Source: Oscillospiraceae bacterium
Lineage (GTDB): Bacteria; Bacillota; Clostridia; Oscillospirales; CAG-272
Assembly: GCA_015064125.1 (NCBI GenBank)
Contig: SVSV01000006.1
Coordinates: 1-34,305 of the forward strand
Length of the DNA stretch: 34,305 nt
Reading direction: 5' to 3'
Shown: piece after piece, positions 1-8,723 of the stretch
How the letters are laid out: every line of letters starts with the position of its first letter
Position numbering within the stretch: position 1 is the stretch's first letter
Translations under genes and position numbers: made by a program
Notes under the pieces: generated by a model
Database searches by the model: none
What the model was told of the DNA's origin: nothing
What the model saw: only the letters and a program-made list of their open reading frames with translations

Positions 1-552
1 GCACGTTACGCGTTGCTTCAGGGCAAGCCTCTTTTTGCTGTGCCCGGCAATGCGGATTCACCTTTATCCGTGGGTGTCAATCGTTTGTTGCGCGCAGGCG
101 CACTGCTATGCACCTGCTCTTTGGACGTGCTTTCGCATTTTCATTTTTTATATCCCAACCTAAAGCTTGCCGACGTGCCTGCCGAAGCCTGCCAGTACAG
201 CACGCTGCTCCCGGAGGTCCTTCGCGCACACGGCATCGCCGCTTTGCCCAAGGAGCAAGGGGAGAAGGGCAAGCAAAAACGCCGCAAGGAGGAGCTGCCG
301 TCGCCCGAGGAGGAAACGGCGCCCGATAGTATCGACACGGCACAGGTGCCGCCTGCGGTGCTGGAGGAGGCACTTGCCTCACTTTCACCCAAGGAGCGCG
401 CCCTGTATGATGCCTTGCCCGACGGTCCCTTTACCGTTGACGTGCTGGTGGGGGCAGGGGCAAGCGTGCCTGCGGCCGTGGGGGCCATGACGCTGTTTGA
501 GATCCTCGGTCTTGTAAGGAACGGCGCAGGCGGTACGTATCTTAAGCTGTAA
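1..552 (+). CDS. dprA: DNA processing protein DprA/Smf, 3' part
   Basis: The window opens inside this gene; the frame is open from base 1 and stops at 550-552, leaving 183 residues. The residues near 8-30 (GKPLFAVPGNADSPLSVGVN) match the end of the Rossmann-like DprA core, where the family has FAVPGN followed by S.G.N.LI..GA. A charged Lys/Glu-rich linker follows (about residues 80-100), then a C-terminal segment that fits the winged-helix DprA tail. DprA loads RecA onto incoming single-stranded DNA in natural transformation and is widely kept even in bacteria not known to be competent. It lies 21 bases upstream of topA, the usual Firmicutes neighbour. The N-terminal SAM-like and most of the Rossmann domain are outside the window, so their integrity cannot be judged. 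Confidence 0.9.
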   Translation, partial: ARYALLQGKPLFAVPGNADSPLSVGVNRLLRAGALLCTCSLDVLSHFHFLYPNLKLADVPAEACQYSTLLPEVLRAHGIAALPKEQGEKGKQKRRKEELPSPEEETAPDSIDTAQVPPAVLEEALASLSPKERALYDALPDGPFTVDVLVGAGASVPAAVGAMTLFEILGLVRNGAGGTYLKL

Positions 553-573
553 TTTATTTGAAAGGAAATATAC

Positions 574-2872
574 ATGGCAAATCTCGTTATCGTGGAGTCG
601 CCTTCCAAGGCGGCTGCCATCAAAAAGTATCTTGGCTCTAACTACAAGGTCGTGGCCTCTAAGGGCCACGTACGTGACCTGCCTAAAAGCACGCTCAGCG
701 TTGATATTGAAAACGGCTTTGAGGCACATTATATCAATATTCGCGGTAAGGGGGATCTGATCAAGGATATCCGTCGCGAGGCAAAGGCAGCAAAAAAAGT
801 CTTCCTTGCACCCGACCCTGACCGCGAGGGTGAGGCGATCGCGTGGCATCTTGCCATTGCCCTCGGGCTTGATCCTGCCAAAACCCTGCGCGTTACCTTC
901 AATGAGATCACGCCTGACGTGGTGCGTGCCGCCATTAAGTCGCCCCGCGCCATTGATATGAATCTGGTAAATGCCCAGCAAACGCGCCGCATCTGGGACC
1001 GCGTGGTGGGCTATAAGCTTTCCCCCTATCTTTGGAAATCGGTGAAAAACGGCCTTTCTGCCGGTCGCGTGCAGTCGGTCGCCTCGCGCATTATCGTTGA
1101 CCGTGAGGAGGAGATCCGCGCCTTTGTGCCCGAGGAATACTGGACGATCGACGCGTCACTCAGTGTGGGCGAGCGTCCGTTTACCGTGCGCTTTTACGGC
1201 AACGTTGACGGCAAGATCAAGCTCCCCGACGAGGCCAGCGCCAAATTCGTGGTCAATGCCGTAAACGGCAAGAGCTTTGAGGTGAAGAGCATAAAGCGCG
1301 CCACCCGTCAAAAGCTGCCCGCCCCGCCCTTTACCACCTCCACCATGCAGCAGGAGGCCTCCCGTAAGCTTGGCTTCCAGTCCCAGCGCATCATGCGCGT
1401 GGCACAGGAGCTTTATGAGGGCGTGAACGTCGGCACCGAAAACGGCGGCGTGCAGGGTCTTATTACCTATATGCGTACCGACTCACTGCGCGTGTCGGCC
1501 GATGCACAAAACGCAGCCCGTGAGCTGATCGGCACCAAGTACGGTGAGCAGTACTGCCCCAAGGCACCGCGCATCTATAAGGCCAAGGCGGGCGCTCAGG
1601 ATGCGCATGAGGCCATTCGCCCTGCAAACGTGGCGCTTGAGCCCGCAATGGTGCATAAATATCTGACCCCCGATCAATATCGCCTTTATAAGCTGATCTG
1701 GGAGCGCTTTGTCGCCAGCCAGATGGAGAACGCCACCCAATACGCAAACGCTGGAGCTTGCCTGCGCCGGTTATATTTTCCGTACCAGTGGGTACAGCGT
1801 TGCGTTCCCCGGTTACATGGCCGTATATGAGGAGAGCGAGGATGAGCAGCCTGATGCCGCCGACGCCCATGGCGAGCAGCGTGACCTGCGCCTGCCCGAT
1901 CTGCAGGAGGGGCAAACGCTTGAGGCAAGCAGCGTCGTGCCGCAGAGCCACCTTACCGAGCCGCCTGCGCGCTATACCGAGGCATCGCTTATTAAGTTCC
2001 TTGACGAAAAGGGGATCGGTCGCCCCAGCACCTATAATACCATCATCACCACCATCGTGTCGCGTAATTACGTAACACGTGACGGTAAATCGCTGGTGCC
2101 CACGCCCCTTGGCGAGGTGACTACCCAGCTGATGAAGAAGAATTTCCCCGATATCGTTGACTATGCCTTTACCGCACAGATGGAGACCGAGCTTGACGAG
2201 ATCGAGGAGGGCAATGCCGAGATGGTAGCCGTGCTTGACAAATTCTGGCAGGGCTTCTCGCGGGAGCTTGAAAATGCGGAGGTGACGATCGGTGCGGGCG
2301 ATTTCCGCTTGCCCGTTGAGGAAACCGATATCATTTGTGAAAAGTGCGGCGCCAAGATGGTCGTAAAGAACGGCAGATACGGCAAGTTTGCCGCCTGCCC
2401 CAATTACCCTACCTGTAAGAATACAAAGCCCCTGGAGGGTGAGCGCCCCACTGAGGCCGTTGCGGCGGAAAAGATCGAGAAAAAAGCCCCCGTTGTGGCA
2501 GATTTCAAGTGCGAGCTCTGCGGTGGTGATATGGTACAGCGCACGGGACGCTTTGGCAGCTTCTTTGCCTGCGTGAATTATCCCACCTGTACCTTTACCA
2601 AGCAAAAGAACAAGGAGCTTGACGTGCCTTGCCCGAAGTGCGGCGGAAAGGTATTGATCAAGAGTGGCCGCAATAAGACCGTGTTTTATAGCTGTGAGCG
2701 TTATCCCGAATGTGATTTCTCCTCTTGGGATATGCCTACCGCCGAGTCCTGCCCCGACTGCGGTAAGCTCTTGTTCCGCAAAAAAGGAAAGGCCCTGCTC
2801 GTTTGTCACGATAAGGCCTGCGGTTACCGCCGCGAGGTGGAGGAGAGCGCCGCTGCGGAGAAGGGCGAATGA
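574..2872 (+). CDS. topA: DNA topoisomerase I, with an apparent frameshift near 1750
   Basis: Type IA topoisomerase, which relaxes negative supercoils through a 5'-phosphotyrosine intermediate. The start at ATG 574 follows AAAGGAA. The N-terminal Toprim domain has the VESPSKA motif and DPDREGEAIAWH; the catalytic tyrosine is in GLITYMRTDS (Tyr at residue 299). In the first frame the protein collapses after QMENATQYANA (about base 1750) and ends at 1830. The family sequence continues at once in the next frame as TLELACAGYIFRTSG and runs to the stop at 2870-2872. The second part carries four C-terminal zinc ribbons (Cys pairs starting near 2337, 2511, 2629 and 2749). Deleting two bases from a GCGC, or inserting one base, would explain the break. 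TopA is normally essential, so a sequence error or very recent mutation is more likely than an old pseudogene. trmFO overlaps its end. Confidence 0.9.
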
Positions 2873-4194
2873 GCGCTGATTTCGTACGCGTGCTTGGCGC
2901 AGGGCTTGCAGGCTGTGAGGCTGCTTGGCAGCTTGCCTCGCGTGGCGTGGCGGTGCGGCTTAGCGAGATGAAGCCCCAAAAAAAGACCCCTGCACATCAT
3001 GAGGATGGCTTTGCCGAGCTCTGTTGCTCAAACTCCCTGCGCTCCGATGCGCTCTCGAATGCCGTCGGGCTTCTTAAGGAGGAGATGCGCCGCGTGGGCT
3101 CACTTGTGATGGAGGCCGCTGACGCAACACGCGTGCCTGCGGGCTCAGCGCTTGCCGTTGATCGCGCGCTGTTTTCGGAATATATCACCGCACGTATCAA
3201 AAATCACCCCCTGATCAGTGTGGAGGAGGCTGAGATCACAGCCCTGCCGCATGACACCGTCACGGTGGTGGCAACAGGCCCTCTTACCACCGATGCGCTG
3301 GCTGCTGATATCGTGCGGTTGACGGGGAAAAGTGGCTTGAACTTTTTTGATGCCGTAGCACCCATCGTTGATTTTTCGAGCATCAATATGGACGTGGCAT
3401 TCTTTGCGTCGCGTTATGATAAGGGGGATGCCGATTATATCAATTGCCCGATGACAAAGGAGCAATATGACGTCTTTTATGAGGCGCTGATCAGCGCCCG
3501 CGAGGCGGAGCTTAAGGAATTTGATAAAAGCGAATTAAAGGTGTTTGAGGGGTGCATGCCTGTGGAGGTCATGGCCCGCCGCGGCTATGATACTCTGCGA
3601 TACGGGCCCCTCAAGCCCGTAGGGCTGATCGACCCCCGCGTCGGACACGAATATTATGCTGTGGTGCAGCTGCGTAAGGAAAACAAGGAGGGGACGATGT
3701 ATAACCTCGTTGGCTTCCAGACGCACCTTGCCTTCCCCGAGCAAAAGCGCGTGTTTTCGCTGATACCGGGGCTTGAAAATGCCGTCTTTTTGCGTTATGG
3801 CGTTATGCATCGCAATACGTACCTCTCCTCCCCCGGATTTCTTACCGATACCTATGCTACAAAGGCAGATCCCACGCTCTTTTTTGCAGGGCAGATGACG
3901 GGTGTTGAGGGTTATATCGAGTCGGCAGGGTCGGGGTTGGTGGCAGGCATCAACGCGGCACGCGTGGCGCGCGATATGCAACCGCTTTCTCTGCCGCGGC
4001 ACACTATGCTGGGCGCGATGGCGGCCTACGTGGCAGGCGGCGGTATTGGTGACTTCGTGCCGATGAATGCCAATTTCGGTTTAGTGGAGCGCCTTGCCCA
4101 AAAGGTGCGCGGCGGTAAGGCCAAGCGAAATGAGGCACTTTCCGAGCGCGCGCTCGCGGCTCTTGATACCGTTTTTGCCGACTTAAAGGACTGA
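2869..4194 (+). CDS. trmFO: Methylenetetrahydrofolate-tRNA (uracil-54-C5)-methyltransferase TrmFO
   Basis: Folate- and FAD-dependent enzyme that makes m5U54 (ribothymidine) in the T-loop of tRNAs, used in most Firmicutes in place of SAM-dependent TrmA. The 441-residue product has the family length. The N-terminal dinucleotide-binding motif VLGAGLAGCEAA (residues 8-19) binds FAD. Cys53 in ELCCSNSLRSD and Cys229 in EGCMPVEVMARRG match the two conserved cysteines of TrmFO. The C-terminal part has FFAGQMTGVEGYIESAGSGL, the second flavin-contact motif of the GidA/TrmFO family. The ATG overlaps the topA stop as ATGA, so translation is probably coupled. The topA-trmFO pairing is the Bacillus arrangement. 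Nothing looks broken. Confidence 0.97.
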   Translation: MSADFVRVLGAGLAGCEAAWQLASRGVAVRLSEMKPQKKTPAHHEDGFAELCCSNSLRSDALSNAVGLLKEEMRRVGSLVMEAADATRVPAGSALAVDRALFSEYITARIKNHPLISVEEAEITALPHDTVTVVATGPLTTDALAADIVRLTGKSGLNFFDAVAPIVDFSSINMDVAFFASRYDKGDADYINCPMTKEQYDVFYEALISAREAELKEFDKSELKVFEGCMPVEVMARRGYDTLRYGPLKPVGLIDPRVGHEYYAVVQLRKENKEGTMYNLVGFQTHLAFPEQKRVFSLIPGLENAVFLRYGVMHRNTYLSSPGFLTDTYATKADPTLFFAGQMTGVEGYIESAGSGLVAGINAARVARDMQPLSLPRHTMLGAMAAYVAGGGIGDFVPMNANFGLVERLAQKVRGGKAKRNEALSERALAALDTVFADLKD

Positions 4195-4223
4195 TTTCAT
4201 TCAACACAAAGGAGGTGCTGTCA

Positions 4224-4928
4224 ATGGCACGCGATATAAAGGAGCTTGAAGCACGTATCGGCTATACCTTCGGGGATGGCGCCCTTTTGCTGCGCGCACT
4301 GACGCACACCTCGTACGTGAACGAGCAAAAGGGTGGGCGTATCGCCTCAAATGAGCGTTTGGAATTCCTTGGCGACAGTGTGCTGTCACTGGTGGTCTGC
4401 CGTTATCTTTTTGAAGCCTATCCCACCTTGCCCGAGGGGCGCCTCACGGTACTGCGTAAAAACGTGGTTTGCCAGAAGGCATTGGCGGATTATGCCACAA
4501 AGATCGGCCTTGGTGCCTATTTACTGCTTGGTCGTGGTGAGGAAAGGGACGGACGCGAAAAGCCTAAGCTTTTGGAGGATGCCTTTGAGGCGTTGCTCGG
4601 CGCTATGTATCTTGACTGTGGCTCGCTTGAGCGCATATCTGCCTTTGTGTTACCCTTTGTCAAGGGTGAGCTTGCCAAAAATGAGCGCGAATTGCAGCCC
4701 CTTGAGGATTATAAAACCCTTTTGCAGCAATACGTGCAGCAAATGCCGGGCGAGGAGCTGCGTTATGAAACGATTCTTGAACAGGGCCCTGATAACGCAA
4801 AAACCTTCACCGTTCGGGTACTAATTAACTCAAACGATTTTGGTACGGGCGTCGGCTCCTCTAAAAAAGAGGCCGAGCAGCGTGCCGCCGCCGAGGCACT
4901 TAAGCGCTATCTGCCCGCTAAAGACTGA
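4224..4928 (+). CDS. rnc: Ribonuclease III
   Basis: Double-strand-specific endoribonuclease that processes rRNA precursors and structured mRNAs. ATG 4224 is chosen because AAAGGAGG at 4208-4215 sits 8 bases upstream; an in-frame GTG at 4215 lies in the ribosome binding site itself. The product is 234 residues. The signature NERLEFLGDSVL is at residues 43-54 and the second metal-site helix KLLEDAFEALLGA near residues 113-125. A double-stranded RNA-binding domain follows (about 155-230, with SSKKEAEQRAAAEAL). It is the last gene of the left operon and is followed by two terminators. In many Firmicutes rnc leads straight into smc; here a minus-strand cassette of about 4 kb lies between them. Confidence 0.97.
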   Translation: MARDIKELEARIGYTFGDGALLLRALTHTSYVNEQKGGRIASNERLEFLGDSVLSLVVCRYLFEAYPTLPEGRLTVLRKNVVCQKALADYATKIGLGAYLLLGRGEERDGREKPKLLEDAFEALLGAMYLDCGSLERISAFVLPFVKGELAKNERELQPLEDYKTLLQQYVQQMPGEELRYETILEQGPDNAKTFTVRVLINSNDFGTGVGSSKKEAEQRAAAEALKRYLPAKD

Positions 4929-4946
4929 TACGCCTAAAAATGATAG

Positions 4947-4985
4947 AAAAGCCGCTTTCTCGCCAACTGACGGAAAGCGGCTTTT
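4947..4985 (+). terminator. Rho-independent terminator after rnc
   Basis: A perfect 13-base inverted repeat (AAAAGCCGCTTTC at 4947-4959 and its complement at 4973-4985) with a 13-base loop ends in TTTT. It lies 18 bases after the rnc stop. The A-run on the left arm means it could also work weakly on the minus strand. Confidence 0.85.
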
Positions 4986-5008
4986 GATATTTGCTTGAAA
5001 ATATATAG

Positions 5009-5052
5009 AAAAACCGCCCTGCTATCGGGAAAACGATGGTAGGGCGGTTTTA
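5009..5052. terminator. Bidirectional terminator between rnc and the nagB-like gene
   Basis: AAACCGCCCT (5011-5020) pairs with AGGGCGGTTT (5041-5050); the inner bases GCTATCG and CGATGGT extend the stem with G-U pairs. On the minus strand the stem is followed by a T run, placing it about 60 bases past the stop of the minus-strand nagB-like gene. On the plus strand it gives a second stop after rnc. Confidence 0.8.
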
Positions 5053-5111
5053 TGTTTAATTAGTTATGATTGAGTGTGTTTTTGATCTGCACCAATTACG
5101 CAGCTCTTAAA

Positions 5112-6086
5112 TCAATAACCAACCTTTTCCCAGCACTGGAAGGGTGCAGCCAGCTCCTCAGAGATGTAGACCTGAGTCTTCTTGGTCTGCAGCATGGTGG
5201 AGGGCAGGTAGGGGGTGATGGGGCCGTGCGTGCACAGACGGCTGGTCATTCTCTGCCAGGAGGAGAAGGTGCCGCAGGTTGCAAGTGCGTGAACCTCGAT
5301 CCTTTCCTTAGCGCGCATAACGTCAAGCGGGCCGATGGTAGCAGCGCAGGGCGGAACGTTTGCAATATCACCCGACTGGCCGAAGGTGCCGTTCAGGGAG
5401 TTCTGCATAATGGTCATGGGGTGAAGCTTAACGATCTGTGCGGGCTGGTTGAGCCACTCCTCAATGTCACCGGAGCCGATGAACTCGGGAATGGGGTCAA
5501 CGAATGCCATATGGCCTGCCCAACCGGGAGAGGTGGAGGCGATGTCAGCGCCGGTGCCCTCGGTGATGTCGTCAATGATCTTGGAGTAATCGTTGATGTT
5601 CTTGTTGGTGGGGAAGTGTACGTTCTCCATGGGCATACGAAGCTTCTCGTCGATCTGGTAGTACAGGTACTTGATCATGGAGTGAGCAAAGCCTGCCTCG
5701 TAGGTGATGGGGGCAATGTTGCCGTCCTGGTCAGCCCACTCGTCCTCAGCTACGATGTGCACCTTGGAGCAGTCAACCTTAAAGTAGTTGATGAGCTGAG
5801 CCAAGGGAATGTAGGTGTCAGGCTCGGGGTTGCCGAGGATCATCGTGAAGGACTTGCCGGCCTCGGAAGCGGCCTTCAGACGGGTGAAGAGGGTAGAGAT
5901 GAGAACGGGGTGGGGGTTCATCATGACCTTTACGTCAAATTCGGGGTGCCACCAAGCCTCTCTCTTCTCAAGGTCCTTGCCGCTCAGGCTGCGTACGTAC
6001 TCGCATACCTTTTTGTCCTTGAAGGGGACAAAATCGGCGGGCATAAAGTCAAATTTTGTTGCGGGATCAGTGATAAAATCTTTCAT
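5112..6086 (-). CDS. Divergent glucosamine-6-phosphate deaminase (NagB)-like protein
   Basis: A 324-residue protein of the NagB/sugar-phosphate isomerase fold. The clearest matches are EDEW (family: the DEY of the first active-site loop), SPGWAGHMAFVDP (family: GxGxDGHIAFNEP) and a later CAATIGPLDVMRAKE (family: ALTxGxxTLxxAxE). True NagB converts glucosamine-6-phosphate to fructose-6-phosphate and ammonia. Here the catalytic Asp before GH is Ala and the Glu of NEP is Asp, while the His is kept, so the activity may be changed. It is longer than E. coli NagB (266 residues). ATG 6086 follows AAGGAGAAGG. It is the last gene of a minus-strand operon after the ceramidase-like gene and nagA, which supports amino-sugar chemistry. 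Exact substrate unknown. Confidence 0.7.
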   Translation of the reverse strand: MKDFITDPATKFDFMPADFVPFKDKKVCEYVRSLSGKDLEKREAWWHPEFDVKVMMNPHPVLISTLFTRLKAASEAGKSFTMILGNPEPDTYIPLAQLINYFKVDCSKVHIVAEDEWADQDGNIAPITYEAGFAHSMIKYLYYQIDEKLRMPMENVHFPTNKNINDYSKIIDDITEGTGADIASTSPGWAGHMAFVDPIPEFIGSGDIEEWLNQPAQIVKLHPMTIMQNSLNGTFGQSGDIANVPPCAATIGPLDVMRAKERIEVHALATCGTFSSWQRMTSRLCTHGPITPYLPSTMLQTKKTQVYISEELAAPFQCWEKVGY

Positions 6087-6161
6087 GATACCTTCTCCTT
6101 TATTTGTATTTTTTTATTTTGGTTTTTTATGGGTGACGCGCTTGTGAAAAATGGCACAAAC

Positions 6162-7304
6162 TTATACCGTTTGGCCCTTTAACAGGACACGCTGTACCTT
6201 CATGGCATGGTCGACGAACACAAGGTCGGCGCGCTTGCCTCTGGCGATCTCACCGCGGTCAAGGAAGCCGACAGCGCGGGAGGGGTTGTAGGAGGCAAAC
6301 TTAAACACGTCAACCAGTGATGCGCCTGTGTGCTTGATCATATTGCGGCAGGAGATGTCAAGGGTCATTTTGGAGCCCGCGATCTCGCCCGCGTGGTCAA
6401 AGTTGATGTCGTCTACGTCGTCGTATCCGGGGGGAACGGGGCCGTCGCAGGCGTAGGCATCGGAGATCAGAATAATACGGTCGTCACCCTTGATCTTGCG
6501 GGTCAGCCGCAAGAGGTAGGGATCTACGTGAATACCGCGGCTGTCGCAGATCAGCTCAGCGTAAATGTCGTGGTTGAAGTAGACCGTTTCATCAACGCAG
6601 GGTGTGCGGCATTCGGGGTATTTTTGCAGGGTGCCCGTGGCGTTGAGGTGGTGCGTGCCGATACGCAGACCGTAGGGCATCAGTGCCTCAATGTCGGTAG
6701 GCTCGGCCTCACTGTGCGCCACCGAAAAGGCAACACCGGGGTTGGCCTTTTTGGCATCAAGCACAAAATCAAGGATCCCCTCGCGCTCGGGGGCCAATGC
6801 CCAGACCTTTACAAGGTCGCCTGCGGCCTCAATGATGGGCAGGTGCTTCTTGGCGTCTACGGGGCCCTTCCAAGGGTTGTTTTCCTTGTCGCACCCAAAC
6901 TTGGGATTGAGGTAGGGGCCTTCCATATAAAAGCCTGCAATGTTGGCACATTCCTTTTTCTGCATGGCGGCCTTCAGCGTGTCGATGGCCACAAGATATC
7001 CTGCGGTATCCATGCTGAAATACAGCGCAGGCAGCAGGGTCGTGGTGCCGTGCTTTAAGTGATGCTGTGCGGCGCGCTCGGGCTCATCCTGGAAAAAGAC
7101 CGTGCCGTCCGAGTGGGTGTGAATGTCCACAAACCCGGGGCCAACGTAAGCGCCCTCGGCGTCGATGATCTCAGCGCCCGCGGGAATGGCAAGCTTTCTC
7201 GCTTCGCCATAGTCGAGGATCTTGCCGTCCTCTAAAAGAAGGACCGCATCGGGGATATAGTGGTCACGCATGATAAGCGTGGCATTTTTGATGGCAGTGA
7301 TCAT
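6162..7304 (-). CDS. nagA: N-acetylglucosamine-6-phosphate deacetylase (NagA family)
   Basis: Amidohydrolase-superfamily enzyme, 380 residues, expected to remove the acetyl group from GlcNAc-6-phosphate in the cytoplasm and feed NagB. The first metal motif VDIHTHSDG has His62 and His64. Later motifs are SVAHSEAEP, GTHHLNATG (the family's second His-rich strand) and LISDAYACDG, whose Asp is in the position of the catalytic acid/base. The C-terminal SYNPSRAVGFLDRGEIARGKRADLV stretch is the family's closing beta-sandwich. The start codon overlaps the upstream ceramidase-like gene stop as ATGA and has no good ribosome binding site of its own, so it is probably translationally coupled. The unusual partner gene leaves room for a related acyl-sugar substrate. 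Confidence 0.85.
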   Translation of the reverse strand: MITAIKNATLIMRDHYIPDAVLLLEDGKILDYGEARKLAIPAGAEIIDAEGAYVGPGFVDIHTHSDGTVFFQDEPERAAQHHLKHGTTTLLPALYFSMDTAGYLVAIDTLKAAMQKKECANIAGFYMEGPYLNPKFGCDKENNPWKGPVDAKKHLPIIEAAGDLVKVWALAPEREGILDFVLDAKKANPGVAFSVAHSEAEPTDIEALMPYGLRIGTHHLNATGTLQKYPECRTPCVDETVYFNHDIYAELICDSRGIHVDPYLLRLTRKIKGDDRIILISDAYACDGPVPPGYDDVDDINFDHAGEIAGSKMTLDISCRNMIKHTGASLVDVFKFASYNPSRAVGFLDRGEIARGKRADLVFVDHAMKVQRVLLKGQTV

Positions 7305-8650
7305 AATTTACTCAGCTCTGCAAGCAGCTGCTTGCCCTCCTTTACGATGTATTCGGCGCAGCCTGCCTTGAATCGTGAGGTGCCGGCCTCGTAGCCGCCC
7401 TCGCTGTAGGAATCCTGCATCGGGAAGTAGCCCTCGTAGCCGCCCGTAATGCAGCTGGGGCAGACCAGCTCAAAGCTCTCGCTTGTCTTCAGACCCTGAC
7501 CAACGCCCGTAAAGGGCTCGCCGGGAATGCCGATGAGGGCAACGGGGCCGATCTTCACGCCGATCAGGTTCATCGGGAAGGCATCGGGTGCGTGCTCGAG
7601 ATTCACCATGCGGGCAGCCTGTGCTACCATCGTGGTCAGCATCATGCCCTTGTAGGGAAGCTCGGCGTCCCTGCCTGCCTCGTGCAGCTCGTGAATACGT
7701 CTTGCCTCGGGCATTTCCTCGGGGGTGGGCTTGTTGGAGGGTACGTGAATGGTCTTTTCAAGAGAGGAAAGGTCGTTTGCCTCTACGTATTTGACCTTGT
7801 CAAACACCTGCAGCACGGCACCTGTCACCACGCGTGCGATGTGCTGTGCGTGATTGTGGCCGCGTGCCACGTCGTCAAAGTCGATAAACATTTGGTTGAG
7901 GTCCCCGTCCTTGGGGTGAACGTTTACGTGGTTGACGTCGCCCTGTGCGCCGTTGAAGAAGATGCATTTTACGTTGTCAAGCGATTTTTCCACGGTCTTG
8001 CGCAAAAGCGTGGGCCAGTCACCCGAAACGAAATTGCCGCCCACCACGTCGGGGTGGTTGCCAAAGTTCACGAGCACCACCGTGTCGGCACCCTCGCGGT
8101 CAAAGCGCACAACGTTGACGCGCTCGTCCACCTCGCCGCTGGGCGCGACGATATCGGGGTTGTTGACACCGGGGTTGGTGCGGATCGAGCCATCCTTCAT
8201 GTGGTAGCGACGCAGGAACGCCACGTTCTTTGCCTCGCCTACGCGGTAGCCCATTTTAGCGGGGGCGACGTCGGCCAGGGCAGCACGCACGGTATCAGCC
8301 ACGCGATGGATCAGGAAATTGCCATACGCCTGCTCGAGCGGATATTCGTCGCTTTCACGGGTATAGGGGGCAGTGTGCGTGTGTGTGCAGGATATGTAAA
8401 TTTCATCCTTTGCCAGGCCCGTTGCCTCTGCAACGAAGGCTCTGATGCGATTGGCAAAGGCGGTTTGGATCAAGCAAAGATCAAGCGTGACGAGCGCCAC
8501 GCGCTTGTCGCCGCATTCCAGTGCCAGCGCTGTGGCCTCCAGTGAATCCTTGATGCCCTCGCACTTGCGGATCTGATAATATCCTTCAAGCTCAATGCCG
8601 ACCATAGGGTCAATATTGGATACGGCATAGCCTACCTTCAGCTGCTTCAT
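7301..8650 (-). CDS. Neutral/alkaline ceramidase-like protein (PF04734-type N-terminal domain)
   Basis: A 449-residue protein resembling the N-terminal catalytic region of neutral ceramidases. The N-terminus KVGYAVSNIDP resembles the family's opening G.a..dITP. SCTHTHTAPYT holds the zinc-ligand histidines, VVLVNFGNHPDVVGGN the next His motif, and FFNGAQGDVNHVN matches the NGxxGDVxP active-site block. The C-terminal immunoglobulin-like domain of full ceramidases is absent and there is no signal peptide, so it should be cytoplasmic. ATG 8650 is chosen over the upstream in-frame 8752 because GGGAGG lies just ahead of it and the promoter -35 lies at 8747-8752. Ceramidases cleave N-acyl amides; beside nagA and a nagB-like gene the likely target is an N-acylated amino sugar or lipid-derived amide. 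That is inference. Confidence 0.82.
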   Translation of the reverse strand: MKQLKVGYAVSNIDPMVGIELEGYYQIRKCEGIKDSLEATALALECGDKRVALVTLDLCLIQTAFANRIRAFVAEATGLAKDEIYISCTHTHTAPYTRESDEYPLEQAYGNFLIHRVADTVRAALADVAPAKMGYRVGEAKNVAFLRRYHMKDGSIRTNPGVNNPDIVAPSGEVDERVNVVRFDREGADTVVLVNFGNHPDVVGGNFVSGDWPTLLRKTVEKSLDNVKCIFFNGAQGDVNHVNVHPKDGDLNQMFIDFDDVARGHNHAQHIARVVTGAVLQVFDKVKYVEANDLSSLEKTIHVPSNKPTPEEMPEARRIHELHEAGRDAELPYKGMMLTTMVAQAARMVNLEHAPDAFPMNLIGVKIGPVALIGIPGEPFTGVGQGLKTSESFELVCPSCITGGYEGYFPMQDSYSEGGYEAGTSRFKAGCAEYIVKEGKQLLAELSKL

Positions 8651-8683
8651 ATGTTCCTCCCTAAATTCTTGCTGTGCGGCATT

Positions 8684-8707
8684 GAAGCATACCGGGCGGC
8701 ATGCTTC
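8684..8707. promoter_or_regulatory. 24-bp palindrome, candidate operator of the ceramidase-nagA-nagB operon
   Basis: Left arm GAAGCATACC (8684-8693), a GGGC centre, and right arm GGCATGCTTC (8698-8707); nine of ten arm positions are complementary. It lies just downstream of the expected transcription start of the minus-strand operon. Two-fold symmetry of this size fits a dimeric repressor, as used in amino-sugar control by GntR, LacI or ROK proteins. No regulator gene is nearby. It would also fold as a hairpin in the leader RNA. Confidence 0.45.
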
Positions 8708-8723
8708 TTGCCCATATACATTT

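Noticed and set aside
1735-1760. Programmed ribosomal frameshift in topA.
   Set aside because: No slippery heptamer, internal Shine-Dalgarno at proper spacing or downstream pseudoknot is evident, and TopA is not a known frameshifting gene; error or mutation is simpler.
5070-6182. Long plus-strand frames opposite the nagB-like, nagA and ceramidase-like genes.
   Set aside because: They mirror the third-codon bias of the genuine minus-strand genes, lack ribosome binding sites and resemble no known family.
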